Assembly: GCF_007750395.1 (NCBI RefSeq)
Contig: NZ_CP036281.1
Coordinates: 2,441,001-2,505,000, forward strand
Direction of reading: 5' to 3'
Length of the DNA: 64,000 bases
Source of the DNA: Polystyrenella longa
GTDB lineage: Bacteria; Planctomycetota; Planctomycetia; Planctomycetales; Planctomycetaceae
Below the pieces are notes generated by a model, which was given only the letters and a program-made list of their open reading frames with translations, did not search any database and was not told where the DNA came from. Every line of letters begins with the position of its first letter. The stretch's first letter is position 1. The position numbers were made by a program, and so were the translations under genes. Shown in pieces: positions 8,023 through 16,810 of the stretch.

Positions 8023-9267
8023 TCAAATTCGTTTGAGGACCAGAGAGGCATTGTGTCCACCAAAACCAAAGCTGTTGCTCATGATGCAATCAATCTTCAT
8101 TTGGCGAGCTTCGTGCGGAATGTAATCAAGATCACAATCCGGATCCGGGTCGTCCAGATTGATTGTCGGTGGTGCAACTTGATTCTGTAGAGCGAAAGTG
8201 GAGACGACAAATTCAACTCCACCTGATGCTCCGAGTAAGTGACCGACCTGGCTTTTAGTGCTGGAGACTGCAAGTCCGTTCCGGGCGTACTCACCGTATA
8301 CAGATTTCACTGCATTCGTTTCAGCTTTGTCACCCAGTGGTGTACTTGTCCCGTGTGCGTTGATGTAATCAATGTCTTCAGGTGCAAGATCTGCGTCTCT
8401 TAAAGCCATCGTCATCGCATGTGCCGCTCCGCGACCCAGCGGATCAGGAGCTGTCATGTGCGATGCATCAGCTGACATACCGTATCCGACAATTTCGGCG
8501 AGGATGTTAGCTCCCCGATTCTTGGCGAATTCATACTCTTCCAAGATAACGATTCCCGCACCTTCAGAAAGCACGAAACCGTCACGGCCTGAATCGAATG
8601 GTCGAGAGGCAGCTTGAGGATTGTCGACACGATTGGAAAGCGCGTTCATCCGGGCGAAACCGCCCAGACCCATTGCAGTAACGGCCGCTTCTGCTCCACC
8701 CGTGACCATCGTATCGGCCATACCGAACTGAATTAGTCGGAAGGCATCACCAATGGCATTGTTGGCAGAGGCACACGCAGTCGCAACAGCGCTGTTTGGT
8801 CCTTTCAGGCCCCAATGGACGGAGATGTTGCCACTGCAGGCATTCACCATCATTTTGGGAATCATGAAGGGAGACAGTTTGCGCGGACCGCGATCGTACA
8901 GCGTGTTGTGTTGAGTCTCAATTTCTTGAAGACCCCCTACTCCACTACCGACGAGAACTCCGTATCGACAGGCATCCCCCTTTGTGAAATCCAATCCGGA
9001 TTGCGTGACGGCCTGATTGGCTGCCACCATTCCGAATTGCACAAAGCGGTCCAATCGACGGACCTCTTTCGCTGGAATCGACATATGCTCGGTAGGGTTG
9101 AAGTTTTTGACTTCACCACCGAAGTTGATCTTGAACTCGGATGTGTCAAATCGTTCAATGGGCCCGATCCCGCTTTTTGAGGCGCAGATCGAATCCCAGA
9201 ACTCGTTGACTTCCGTAGCCAGACTGGTAACGACTCCAGTTCCTGTTACTACAACGCGCTTCCTCAT
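8023..9267 (-). CDS. fabF: 3-oxoacyl-ACP synthase II
   Basis: 414 residues starting MRKRVVVTGTGVVTSLA, the usual KAS II start; the longer upstream frame would overlap acpP. The thiolase-fold catalytic triad is present: Cys165 in VATACASANN, His305 in NAHGTSTPLGD and His343 in KSQVGHLLGASGG. It condenses malonyl-ACP with acyl-ACP in fatty-acid elongation in the cytoplasm. It begins 4 bp after acpP, so the two are translated from one mRNA, and a strong terminator follows. Confidence 0.97.
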   Translation of the reverse strand: MRKRVVVTGTGVVTSLATEVNEFWDSICASKSGIGPIERFDTSEFKINFGGEVKNFNPTEHMSIPAKEVRRLDRFVQFGMVAANQAVTQSGLDFTKGDACRYGVLVGSGVGGLQEIETQHNTLYDRGPRKLSPFMIPKMMVNACSGNISVHWGLKGPNSAVATACASANNAIGDAFRLIQFGMADTMVTGGAEAAVTAMGLGGFARMNALSNRVDNPQAASRPFDSGRDGFVLSEGAGIVILEEYEFAKNRGANILAEIVGYGMSADASHMTAPDPLGRGAAHAMTMALRDADLAPEDIDYINAHGTSTPLGDKAETNAVKSVYGEYARNGLAVSSTKSQVGHLLGASGGVEFVVSTFALQNQVAPPTINLDDPDPDCDLDYIPHEARQMKIDCIMSNSFGFGGHNASLVLKRI

Positions 9268-9271
9268 TGCG

Positions 9272-9508
9272 CTACGACTTCTCCTCGATATAGTCGATAG
9301 CGTCACCGACGGTGCGAATTTTGTCATAGTCATCGTCGGGGATCGTGATTTCGAAGGATTCTTCGAATTCCATGACCATCTCAACGATGTCCAGTGAATC
9401 TGCTTTCAAGTCCTCAATGAAGTGGCTTTCCCGTTTAACTTCTTCTCTGGGAACGCCCAACTGCTCGCTAACAATGGTGTGGACTTTTTCTTCAATACTA
9501 TCGGACAC
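9272..9508 (-). CDS. acpP: Acyl carrier protein
   Basis: 78 residues, the normal ACP length. The phosphopantetheine attachment serine lies in [17 protein letters not shown] (DSL motif), followed by [10 protein letters not shown] choose a GTG start at 9508 because GGAGG sits 9 nt upstream and the result begins MSDSIEEKV as in other ACPs; an in-frame ATG 11 codons earlier lacks a ribosome site. It carries the growing acyl chain for FabF, FabD and PlsX, all encoded alongside. Confidence 0.95.
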   Translation of the reverse strand: MSDSIEEKVHTIVSEQLGVPREEVKRESHFIEDLKADSLDIVEMVMEFEESFEITIPDDDYDKIRTVGDAIDYIEEKS

Positions 9509-9668
9509 TACCCTATTCCTCCGGTCGCCATGCATCCACATTCAGCCGATGACGGGATGACATGTTTTTTTGAATAAAATTGAGTTCGAAGCCGAAAGGT
9601 GGCTCGCTCAGAATGTGTGGTTTCTATTTTGACTTTCAACCGAATTCAATTTCTCAGAAGACTGCTTT

Positions 9669-9674
9669 ATTATA
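9669..9674 (-). promoter_or_regulatory. Candidate -10 box for acpP-fabF
   Basis: The minus strand reads TATAAT exactly, ~160 nt upstream of the acpP start. The -35 is unclear. It would give acpP-fabF its own transcript with a long leader. Confidence 0.4.
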
Positions 9675-9824
9675 CTTTGGGTGATCGTGTCTACAGGAAT
9701 TGTCCTAAGAAAGACGTTTCCTGAGAACTATTTCCAAAGTCTTTTCCACAAGTCGATAGAGAGAGAATGAAATCAGTGTGACTCTTCATACTGGAAAGAG
9801 TCCTGTGCTTAAATGTCGATTTCA

Positions 9825-9891
9825 GTTCGAATAAAAGGTCCCATGCTTCGAGTTTCGGCTTTACCTACCGACTCCACACCTTTATTCGAAC
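9825..9891. repeat. Long stem-loop between fabD and acpP
   Basis: GTTCGAATAAAAGGT (9825-9839) pairs with ACCTTTATTCGAAC (9878-9891), 14 pairs with one bulged A, around a 38-nt loop that can itself pair (GAGT/ACTC). No T-run follows on either strand, so it is not a normal terminator. Could be a structured leader, an RNA-processing site or a small repeat. Confidence 0.65.
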
Positions 9892-10060
9892 TTACCAAGG
9901 CGACCCAGCCTAATTTTCCGAAAATGTACCAACTCACGGTGAACGCTGCCACTCCATGAAGCGGCTCCAGATCGGAAATGTTCGCTTTTTATAAATTTAG
10001 CCAATTTCAGCATTTATGAAAAGGCTACCCGCTTGAATCGATGATTCTTGGGGCCGGTTT

Positions 10061-10972
10061 TTATGGCGTATCGTTTATCGTTGTGCAGGCGATTTTTCGA
10101 TTGAGACGCTTCAGAAGCCCTTTGAGAACTTTGCCTGGACCGATCTCGTAGAATTCATCAACGCCTGCATCAAGCATGCTCTGCATCGATTTCTCCCAGA
10201 GGACGGGGCTGACAACCTGTCGAACCAGGAGTTCGCGGATATCGTCCGGTTCGGTATGTGTGGCGGCGTCGACGTTGGAGACAACTGGAATCTCGGGGGA
10301 TTTGATCTCCACTCCGGCGAGCGCTTCCGAGAGCTGTAAGTCAGCTGGTTTCATCAGATCGGTATGGAAGGCACCTGCGACCGCGAGTGGAATGGCTTTG
10401 CCACCCTTCTCTGCAATCAGGTCAGCAGCGACTTCGCAAGCAGCGTTTGTTCCGGAAAGGACCGTATTGCCCGGACAGAGGAGGTTCGCAACCTGAATCT
10501 GACCATGAGCTGAAGCAGCTTCAACGACTTCTGCGATCTGTTCCGGTTTGAGCAACAGAGCGCTGACCATTCCAGACGGAGTTTTATCAGCCGCTTGCTG
10601 CATCGCCTGTCCGCGACGCTGAACGACCTTTAAACCGTCTTCGAAAGAAAGTGCACCAGCGAAGACCAGGGCGGTGTATTCACCCAGGCTGAGGCCAGCG
10701 GCCATTTCGCAGGAAAGCGCGATTTCAGGAGAGTCGGCGCGAAGCATTTCCAGTGCGGCCAGACTAGTGACAAATAGTGCGGGTTGGCTGATTACAGTCG
10801 AGTCGAGCTCTTCTGCCGGGCCTTCAAAGCAAAGTTTGGCGAGATCAAACCCGAGGATTTCGTTTGCCTGATCATACAGTTTACGGGCGGCCGGAATTTT
10901 CTCGGCCAGTTGCTTGCCCATGCCGACATGTTGGGCTCCCTGTCCAGGGAATAGAAACGCAATTTTTGCCAT
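10061..10972 (-). CDS. fabD: Malonyl CoA-ACP transacylase
   Basis: 303 residues, normal FabD length. It opens IAFLFPGQGAQHVGMGKQL, carries the nucleophile Ser94 in AAGLSLGEYTAL and the catalytic His203 in VAGAFHTDLM. It loads malonyl groups onto ACP. The gene is preceded by plsX with a 213-bp gap and followed by a 552-bp gap before acpP. Confidence 0.97.
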   Translation of the reverse strand: MAKIAFLFPGQGAQHVGMGKQLAEKIPAARKLYDQANEILGFDLAKLCFEGPAEELDSTVISQPALFVTSLAALEMLRADSPEIALSCEMAAGLSLGEYTALVFAGALSFEDGLKVVQRRGQAMQQAADKTPSGMVSALLLKPEQIAEVVEAASAHGQIQVANLLCPGNTVLSGTNAACEVAADLIAEKGGKAIPLAVAGAFHTDLMKPADLQLSEALAGVEIKSPEIPVVSNVDAATHTEPDDIRELLVRQVVSPVLWEKSMQSMLDAGVDEFYEIGPGKVLKGLLKRLNRKIACTTINDTP

Positions 10973-11185
10973 CCCGCATGACTTTCTAACTTGTGAATCG
11001 GTGTTTTACGTGGAGGGCCGATTCGAGTTTGAGTACGAGTTCCTGCACCGGTAACGTCACTTCCAGCGATATCCTGTATTTTAATCGAATTCTGTTCTAC
11101 GGGAAAAGCAGCAGGCGATCTGGATTGTCGAGCAGCAGGTAAAGGCGGACAATGCAGTAGTCGGGCCGATCTGTGGGCCTCTAAC

Positions 11186-12184
11186 CTACAAGCTGTATTT
11201 TTGCATCTCTTCAACAATGTGCTTATTCAGTTGGTGATCATTGAGAGATTTGGCCACGCCAAGAGCATTCTTAATTGATCGGGCGTCACTGGAGCCGTGG
11301 CAGATGATGCAGATACCGTCGATTCCGAGCAGAGGTGCTCCACCGGCTTCGCTGTATTGGTGTCGGGCGGCGACTTCCTGGAAGACGCGTTGCGCAATGT
11401 GGCGTTCTGTATCCAGTTGTTCCATCAAAGCACTGCCGACACTCTTGAAGAGATAGTCGACCATCCCTTCACTCACCTTCAGTACGATGTTTCCGACGAA
11501 ACCTTCGCAGATAAGAACATCTGCCTCGCCTCGGTAGAGGCCTCGGCCTTCGACGTTACCGACGTAAATATCCTTGAGGGGGCTGTTGGAAAGAAAGGTG
11601 TGCGTTTCACGGTAAAGATCGTTGCCCTTACCTTCTTCCGAACCGATATTCATCAGGCCGATGGAAGGTCCACTGACTCCCAGAATCCTCCGCGAGTATA
11701 CGGAGCCGATGACACCATATTGATAGAGGTGCTCCGGTCTGGCGGCAGGGTTTGCACCCACATCCATCAAGATCGACCGACCGCGCAGGGTGGGTAACGT
11801 CACTGCGATTCCCGGTCGTTTGATCCCTTTGAGAAAGAGTTTGCTCCATAGAGCAGCAGCGACGACGGCACCGGTATTTCCAGCACTGACGACTCCATCG
11901 ACCTCTTTCTGAGCCATCAATCGCCAGCACACGGCGATCGAGTTGTTCGGTTTTTTGCGATGTGCAATGGTCGGCTTTTCCGCCATTCCCACAACACCCT
12001 CCGCCGGAACGACCTGCATACGGTCGCCAGAGTATCCCGACTTTTCGATCAGCGAATCAATCAGGGGTTGGTCCCCGACCATCGCGATTTCGAGGTCCGA
12101 ATCGGCTTCGAGTGCGGCAATCGCTCCATCGATATTGGGTTGAGGGGCATCGTCGCCACCCATCACATCCAAAGCAATACGCAT
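11186..12184 (-). CDS. plsX: Phosphate acyltransferase PlsX
   Basis: 332 residues starting MRIALDVMGGDDAPQPNIDG, the hallmark PlsX N-terminus. Further family signatures are HRKKPNNSIAVCWRLM, VDGVVSAGNTGAVVAAAL, RPGIAVTLPT and DVGANPAARPEHLYQYG, ending with GAPLLGIDGICIICHGSSDA. It converts acyl-ACP to acyl-phosphate for phospholipid synthesis at the membrane. The start is 6 bp after the rpmF stop, the conserved rpmF-plsX pairing. Confidence 0.97.
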   Translation of the reverse strand: MRIALDVMGGDDAPQPNIDGAIAALEADSDLEIAMVGDQPLIDSLIEKSGYSGDRMQVVPAEGVVGMAEKPTIAHRKKPNNSIAVCWRLMAQKEVDGVVSAGNTGAVVAAALWSKLFLKGIKRPGIAVTLPTLRGRSILMDVGANPAARPEHLYQYGVIGSVYSRRILGVSGPSIGLMNIGSEEGKGNDLYRETHTFLSNSPLKDIYVGNVEGRGLYRGEADVLICEGFVGNIVLKVSEGMVDYLFKSVGSALMEQLDTERHIAQRVFQEVAARHQYSEAGGAPLLGIDGICIICHGSSDARSIKNALGVAKSLNDHQLNKHIVEEMQKYSL

Positions 12185-12190
12185 CTGGTA

Positions 12191-12370
12191 TTAACCCTCG
12201 GCTTCTACAAGCGTACGGCCCTGGTAATTTCCACAAGTTGGGCAGACCACATGAGAAGGTGCCGGGGTGCCGCACTGTGAGCAGTATGAAAGCTGAATGG
12301 GTTTGACCGCGTTGTGGCTACGGCGCATGCGGGATCTGCTTTTTGATTGTCTCCGCTTGGGAACAGCCAT
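12191..12370 (-). CDS. rpmF: 50S ribosomal protein L32
   Basis: 59 residues beginning MAVPKRRQSKSRSRMRRSHN, characteristic of L32. It is a zinc-binding form with two CxxC knuckles (CSQCG and CPTCG). Small basic protein of the large ribosomal subunit. It is the first gene of the rpmF-plsX-fabD-acpP-fabF series. Confidence 0.96.
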   Translation of the reverse strand: MAVPKRRQSKSRSRMRRSHNAVKPIQLSYCSQCGTPAPSHVVCPTCGNYQGRTLVEAEG

Positions 12371-12743
12371 GGCGTTGTTCGTCCTAAATCTTTGTGTTGA
12401 TTGAAAATAGAGTAATTAGCGTTCGATGAATTCACTGGGTAGACCGTCTCCGCAGGTTTTCACCGAAGCGAAGCGAGCATCCTAAGAAAATGCCGGAATA
12501 TGTGTCAAGTTTCCCCGCTCCATCGGTCCAGAGGATCCTCAGATTTACCGAGAAAATACGGATATTTGTTTCTCAAACTACTAGTCTTTCGCCTGAGGGT
12601 CTTTTTTGATTGTGTACAAAAGGACACTGTGTTCGTTGTGAGATGACGGTTCAGAGTACTTTTTCAGGCGAGGATGAGTGAAAGATATCACTCTGAATTC
12701 GTCACAGATTCCTAAAAATTAGCGAGTTTATGGCCCAGCCCCG
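12371..12743. other. Intergenic, no gene seen
   Basis: 373 bp, AT-rich in parts, presumably with the rpmF promoter. I see no RNA gene, repeat or terminator of note. Confidence 0.6.
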
Positions 12744-13532
12744 CTACTGATTTTGGCACTCTGGCCAGTAATTGGCCGAATCCCGGGGTACGAATCCGAG
12801 TTTCTCAGCCGTTTCTCGCATGTCGAAGATGCCGTTTTTGTTGTTGCTGAGAGCGTACCCGAGCACGTAGTCACGGTTCGTTTCGAGTGCTTTACGGAAG
12901 GCTTCGACGCAATCTCGCTTGCTCAGAAAGAGGGCCGACATGTGGTATTCCTGCTCTGTTCCGTCTGCAGTATGGGGATCATCAGCTTGCTCTGTCCAGC
13001 CGATCCGAAGCCCGACAAACTGTATTCTGTGGGTCAGACTGAAGTATTTCCCTAAATTCTCTCCAAACAATTTAGAGACTCCATAGAGGGAGTCCGGAGC
13101 GGGCGGATCGAACAGGCGGGCATGGTGTCGACATTTGTCCGGATCTGTCTTCATTGGACTGTCGTCCATGAAATCGCCATGTTGAGTATGGTTCGTACTG
13201 GCGAAAATGATCTTCTTCACGCCTGCTCTTCTGCATTCTTCAAAAACGTTGTAGGTCGCATCAATATTGTTTTTGAGTACTTCGTCCCAAGGGGTCGAAG
13301 GCATGATGTATCCAGCGAGGTGAATTACGGCGTCAAGACCTTCAAAAATTCCCTCGACCTGGCTGCTGTCGGACAGATCAGCAACCGTTCCCTCCAAATC
13401 CTCCGCTTTATGCGTAAAGTAATGGAATTCGACTTCATCTCGAAGACCTTCCCTCAGGGTTGTACCAATGTTCCCATTGGCCCCCGTTAAACCAACTTTC
13501 AGTTTCTTTTCGACTGATCGTTCTGCCGCCAT
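12744..13532 (-). CDS. NAD-dependent epimerase/uronate dehydrogenase-like SDR
   Basis: 262 residues with an extended-SDR Rossmann start KVGLTGANGNIGTTL (GxxGxxG), an acidic pair typical of NAD use (VADLSDSS), DAVIHLAGY, and the catalytic Tyr-Lys as YGVSKLFGE. IIFASTNHTQHG and VGLRIGWT are strongly reminiscent of bacterial uronate dehydrogenase and related sugar-acid dehydrogenases. Cytoplasmic. Monocistronic here, with a palindrome upstream. The sugar substrate is an inference; other epimerase-like activities are possible. Confidence 0.85.
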   Translation of the reverse strand: MAAERSVEKKLKVGLTGANGNIGTTLREGLRDEVEFHYFTHKAEDLEGTVADLSDSSQVEGIFEGLDAVIHLAGYIMPSTPWDEVLKNNIDATYNVFEECRRAGVKKIIFASTNHTQHGDFMDDSPMKTDPDKCRHHARLFDPPAPDSLYGVSKLFGENLGKYFSLTHRIQFVGLRIGWTEQADDPHTADGTEQEYHMSALFLSKRDCVEAFRKALETNRDYVLGYALSNNKNGIFDMRETAEKLGFVPRDSANYWPECQNQ

Positions 13533-13600
13533 TATTTTGACTCCTTTCGAGCTGATTCATCGAGTCTATCCCGACCTTATCACGGACTGGAAATTTCCTG

Positions 13601-13614
13601 TTCCCGTATGGGAA
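13601..13614. promoter_or_regulatory. Palindrome TTCCC-N4-GGGAA upstream of the SDR
   Basis: A short interrupted palindrome about 70 bp before the 13532 start, in the 345-bp gap between two divergent genes. It could be an operator. The rest of the gap shows nothing else certain. Confidence 0.3.
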
Positions 13615-13877
13615 TCAATCGGTTTGACTGGTTTTCATGTTAAACTATGAGTCTATCCTGCGTAACTGAATAGGGCTGGCAACGAATTCCACTGGAAATG
13701 TTGAGTTGCCCCGTTATGGGATAGGTGAATTACGCTTGCATTGGCACGTAAATCTGCAAATTCAGCGCCAATTTAGGGCAATAAGTCTCTCTCGTGATTA
13801 TCGTTGAATCGATTCAATTCATTACTTTCTCTGTTCCGGTCACTATCACCTCGTCTCGCTCTGAGTGAAATACCATT

Positions 13878-15860
13878 ATGCCGACCGAAAACCATCTTCT
13901 GGAAATTCAACAATACTTCCAGGCAGGGTATGGGCTGATCGCCTTGAATACCTTTGAGGAAGAACGCTGGCTAAATGGAATCAGAGAAATGGCGACGCGG
14001 GAGCAAAGGCAACTTGATGAATGGTCAGCGGTCGTCACGTTGGATTCGCGAGCATCGCTGCTGGATCAGCTTAAGTTGATGGCCTCAGGGGAACAGAACC
14101 ATCGCCTGTTACTGCTGAAGGACATTCAACCGCAATTCGAAGATCCACAAATTGTGCGCGCACTTCGCGAAGCCAGCCAGCACGGACAACGGTACGCCAA
14201 CACCATATTGTTGATGGGCCCTGATCTGCACCTTCCCGTCGAATTGGAAAAAGAGTCAATCCTGATTGAGTTGCCGCTACCCGACTACGAGACTATGCAG
14301 CAACTAGTCGAAGAAGTCCTGCTGGAGTGCGATGAGAAAATGGACGTATCGACGCTTCAAGATACCCCACTGTTCGAGCGACTTTCCCAAACAGTATTGG
14401 GGCTGACCCTCTCACAGGCACGTCGGACATTGGTACGCGGCTTACACAAAACTAATAATCAGATCAACGAAAACCTGTTTCTCTCACTGGTCGCGGATAA
14501 ACAGGAGTTGCTTCAGGGCTCGGACCTGCTTGAATACTATGACCTCACGACGGATATGGAGAGCGTCGGTGGGTTGGAAACCTTGAAGGAATGGTTAGAG
14601 CAACGTTCTTCCGCTTTCACCGAGTCAGCTCGCCGCCAAGGTATTCCCGCTCCTCGAGGGGCGTTGATCATTGGTGTTCAAGGTTGCGGTAAAAGTCTCA
14701 TTGCACGCGCTGTTGCTCATCGTTTGAAATTTCCCCTGTTGCGAATGGACATCTCTACCCTGCTCGCTTCGGAACGCGGAATTTCTGAACGTAATATGCG
14801 AATGGCGCTGCAGGCCGCTGAGACAATGGCACCTTCGGTGCTCTGGATTGACGAACTCGATAAAGGGTTCGCGGGCGCTTCGATTGATTCGAAGAACGAC
14901 TCGACTCTCTCCCGTTTGCTCGGTCGATTTTTGAATTGGATGGAAGAACAGCGAGGCAAAGTCTTCGTCGTCGCGACGGCCAATAATATTGACCAACTTC
15001 CTCCAGAGACGATACGTCGCGGTCGATTTGATGAACTCTTCTTTGTCGATCTTCCAAACTATTACGAACGTTCGGAGATCTTCAAAATTCACATGCAACG
15101 CCGCCATTGTGATCCTACTGATTTTAGTTTGCATGAACTTGTTGAGAGAACGGACGGATACAGCGGTGCCGAAATTGAACAGATTGTCGCTTCCACTTTA
15201 CTGGAATGTTACAGCACAGGCCGCGCTGTCACTCAGGAAGAGCTGATGGAAACGGCCGAGGAAGTCGTCCCCCTTTCCAAAACGATGGAAGAGAAAATCT
15301 TTGAAATGCGCGAGTGGGCGAATGGACGCTGCCGCCGCGCGACGCCGGACAGTCGGGTGCAGCAAATGCTCGATCATGAAAAGCGAAGCGGGCATCTGGC
15401 GGAAGAACCGACGATTGCCACAGCGCAGCGAGAATGGAAACGGCTCGCTCAGCAGGACAGCCTTTCGGCGGCCATCTCCGAATATGTGCGTGTGAACGAT
15501 ATGTGTACCTTCGAAGAAATCCAGACCGACTTTACCCCGTACTTCGATACTCGTGGTGAGCATGGTCTCGTGATTCGTCAGAATCCCAAAGTGATGCTAG
15601 CCGTGAAATTCAGTGAGGAACTGAACCTGGTGCTGTCACAGTTAATTACGGGGCGAAGGATTTATCTTCATCCCACCGAAGCGGAAGCATATAAACGCAA
15701 ACTGCCCCTGCCCGTCTTGAAGCAAGTTCCCGAAGATCGCCAACGAGAATTCGCCTGGCTTCCCACGCGCCTGCGGAGCGTCCCCCCCGTAACTCGAAGC
15801 CCGGCGTTAAGCCAAGTCGGTCGCATTCGCAAACCAGGAGCGGCTACCAGCGAAGCTTAA
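13878..15860 (+). CDS. Ycf46-like AAA+ ATPase
   Basis: 660 residues. An N-terminal ~200-residue region (FQAGYGLIALNTFEEERWLN) resembles that of the Ycf46 group. The AAA+ core follows: Walker A GVQGCGKS (266-273), Walker B VLWIDELDKG (321-330), sensor 1 VVATANNID, and arginine finger RRGRFDELFFVDLP (~380-393), then the helical lid ending in GYSGAEIEQIV. Beyond the core there is a ~150-residue C-terminal extension that I do not recognise. Ycf46 proteins are usually about 500 residues. It may act as a remodelling ATPase; the partner is unknown. It converges with the gene at 15891. Confidence 0.85.
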   Translation: MPTENHLLEIQQYFQAGYGLIALNTFEEERWLNGIREMATREQRQLDEWSAVVTLDSRASLLDQLKLMASGEQNHRLLLLKDIQPQFEDPQIVRALREASQHGQRYANTILLMGPDLHLPVELEKESILIELPLPDYETMQQLVEEVLLECDEKMDVSTLQDTPLFERLSQTVLGLTLSQARRTLVRGLHKTNNQINENLFLSLVADKQELLQGSDLLEYYDLTTDMESVGGLETLKEWLEQRSSAFTESARRQGIPAPRGALIIGVQGCGKSLIARAVAHRLKFPLLRMDISTLLASERGISERNMRMALQAAETMAPSVLWIDELDKGFAGASIDSKNDSTLSRLLGRFLNWMEEQRGKVFVVATANNIDQLPPETIRRGRFDELFFVDLPNYYERSEIFKIHMQRRHCDPTDFSLHELVERTDGYSGAEIEQIVASTLLECYSTGRAVTQEELMETAEEVVPLSKTMEEKIFEMREWANGRCRRATPDSRVQQMLDHEKRSGHLAEEPTIATAQREWKRLAQQDSLSAAISEYVRVNDMCTFEEIQTDFTPYFDTRGEHGLVIRQNPKVMLAVKFSEELNLVLSQLITGRRIYLHPTEAEAYKRKLPLPVLKQVPEDRQREFAWLPTRLRSVPPVTRSPALSQVGRIRKPGAATSEA

Positions 15861-15890
15861 CTGAAGAACGTGTCCGAAGAGCGACGCGGG

Positions 15891-16808
15891 CTAGTCCAAT
15901 TTGTATCCCTCGATGGGTAAAGTTCCATCTCCTGCCCATTCACCGTCGCCGGCCAATTCGCCACTTGCTTGCAGGCTGATTCCTATATCGAAAATTTTGC
16001 CTGGGGCGGCGATGGGCTCCCCATGCTGGTTTTTCAGAAAACCGATGTAGGGGACTTTCATCTCCAACTCATGCCCGTCGTCGGAGAGATTTCCTGTAAG
16101 AATCCCGTGGACGATCGGTCCGCGGTCGACCACGAATGTAAGCGTTCCATCTTCATGGTAGACCCATTCAGGATAGAACTCATACTTTCCTTTTTTGATA
16201 GTGTGATAGCCAGCGGGATAAGGGCCGTCGTTTCCTTCTTCGTATTTCCCTCGCGAGAGCGATAGAAAGTTCTGCTTCAGCTCTTCCTTGTCTTCACAGC
16301 ATTTATTCATGTACATTCCGGTGTTGAATTCACCGTTGTACCATTCAATTTCGACATTCATGTCGTATCCACCACTGGTGGGGTAAGTTCCCCCTTCGTG
16401 AAGCCAGTACCCCGTTCTGTTGTTCTGGTCCACGTCGATCGCGACGGTGATGTAATATCTACCCGCTCTCTCCTTCTTATCCCCTTTCTCGGGCCCCTTT
16501 TTCGTGCGACCGATGACACCCTGAGACTTTACATAGATGTAGAGATTGTCTGCATCGTGAGCAACTTTATATTCGAGGACATCCACGTCGACATGTTTCA
16601 GTCGTGTTCCTTTGTAATTACGTTTGTCACCATCAGTGTCGATGGGGTCATTCGCCGGGTCAGTGTACCCTTTGATGTTCTTCCAGTCATCGAATCGACC
16701 ATCCATAACAATGGTTGATCTTTCCGCGGCTATAAGCACTGTAAGAAACGACAGGAATAGGATGCTGAAGCCCACGCTGAGAGTGAAGAAGGTATGGGCA
16801 ATTTTCAT
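15891..16808 (-). CDS. Exported protein with CBM9/DOMON-like fold
   Basis: 305 residues with an N-terminal signal or anchor segment (FSILFLSFLTVLIAA). It starts with IVMDGRFDDWKNIKGYTDP, and continues YKVAHDADNLYIYVKSQG and YYITVAIDVDQNNRTGYWL, the pattern of family-9 carbohydrate-binding/DOMON beta-sandwiches. An aspartate-rich DPANDPIDTDGDK loop may bind calcium. It begins 2 bp after the M23 peptidase stop, so it is the third gene of that operon. A wall- or polysaccharide-binding role is inferred; no catalytic site is visible. Confidence 0.7.
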   Translation of the reverse strand: MKIAHTFFTLSVGFSILFLSFLTVLIAAERSTIVMDGRFDDWKNIKGYTDPANDPIDTDGDKRNYKGTRLKHVDVDVLEYKVAHDADNLYIYVKSQGVIGRTKKGPEKGDKKERAGRYYITVAIDVDQNNRTGYWLHEGGTYPTSGGYDMNVEIEWYNGEFNTGMYMNKCCEDKEELKQNFLSLSRGKYEEGNDGPYPAGYHTIKKGKYEFYPEWVYHEDGTLTFVVDRGPIVHGILTGNLSDDGHELEMKVPYIGFLKNQHGEPIAAPGKIFDIGISLQASGELAGDGEWAGDGTLPIEGYKLD

Positions 16809-16810
16809 GT

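Larger units (their letters stand above)
9509..10060. other. fabD-acpP intergenic region; fabG absent
   Basis: 552 bp without a gene, where fabG commonly lies in this cluster. It holds a perfect TATAAT box on the minus strand (9669-9674), a 7-bp hairpin GACTCTT/AAGAGTC (9780-9802) and the long stem-loop at 9825-9891. Confidence 0.7.
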
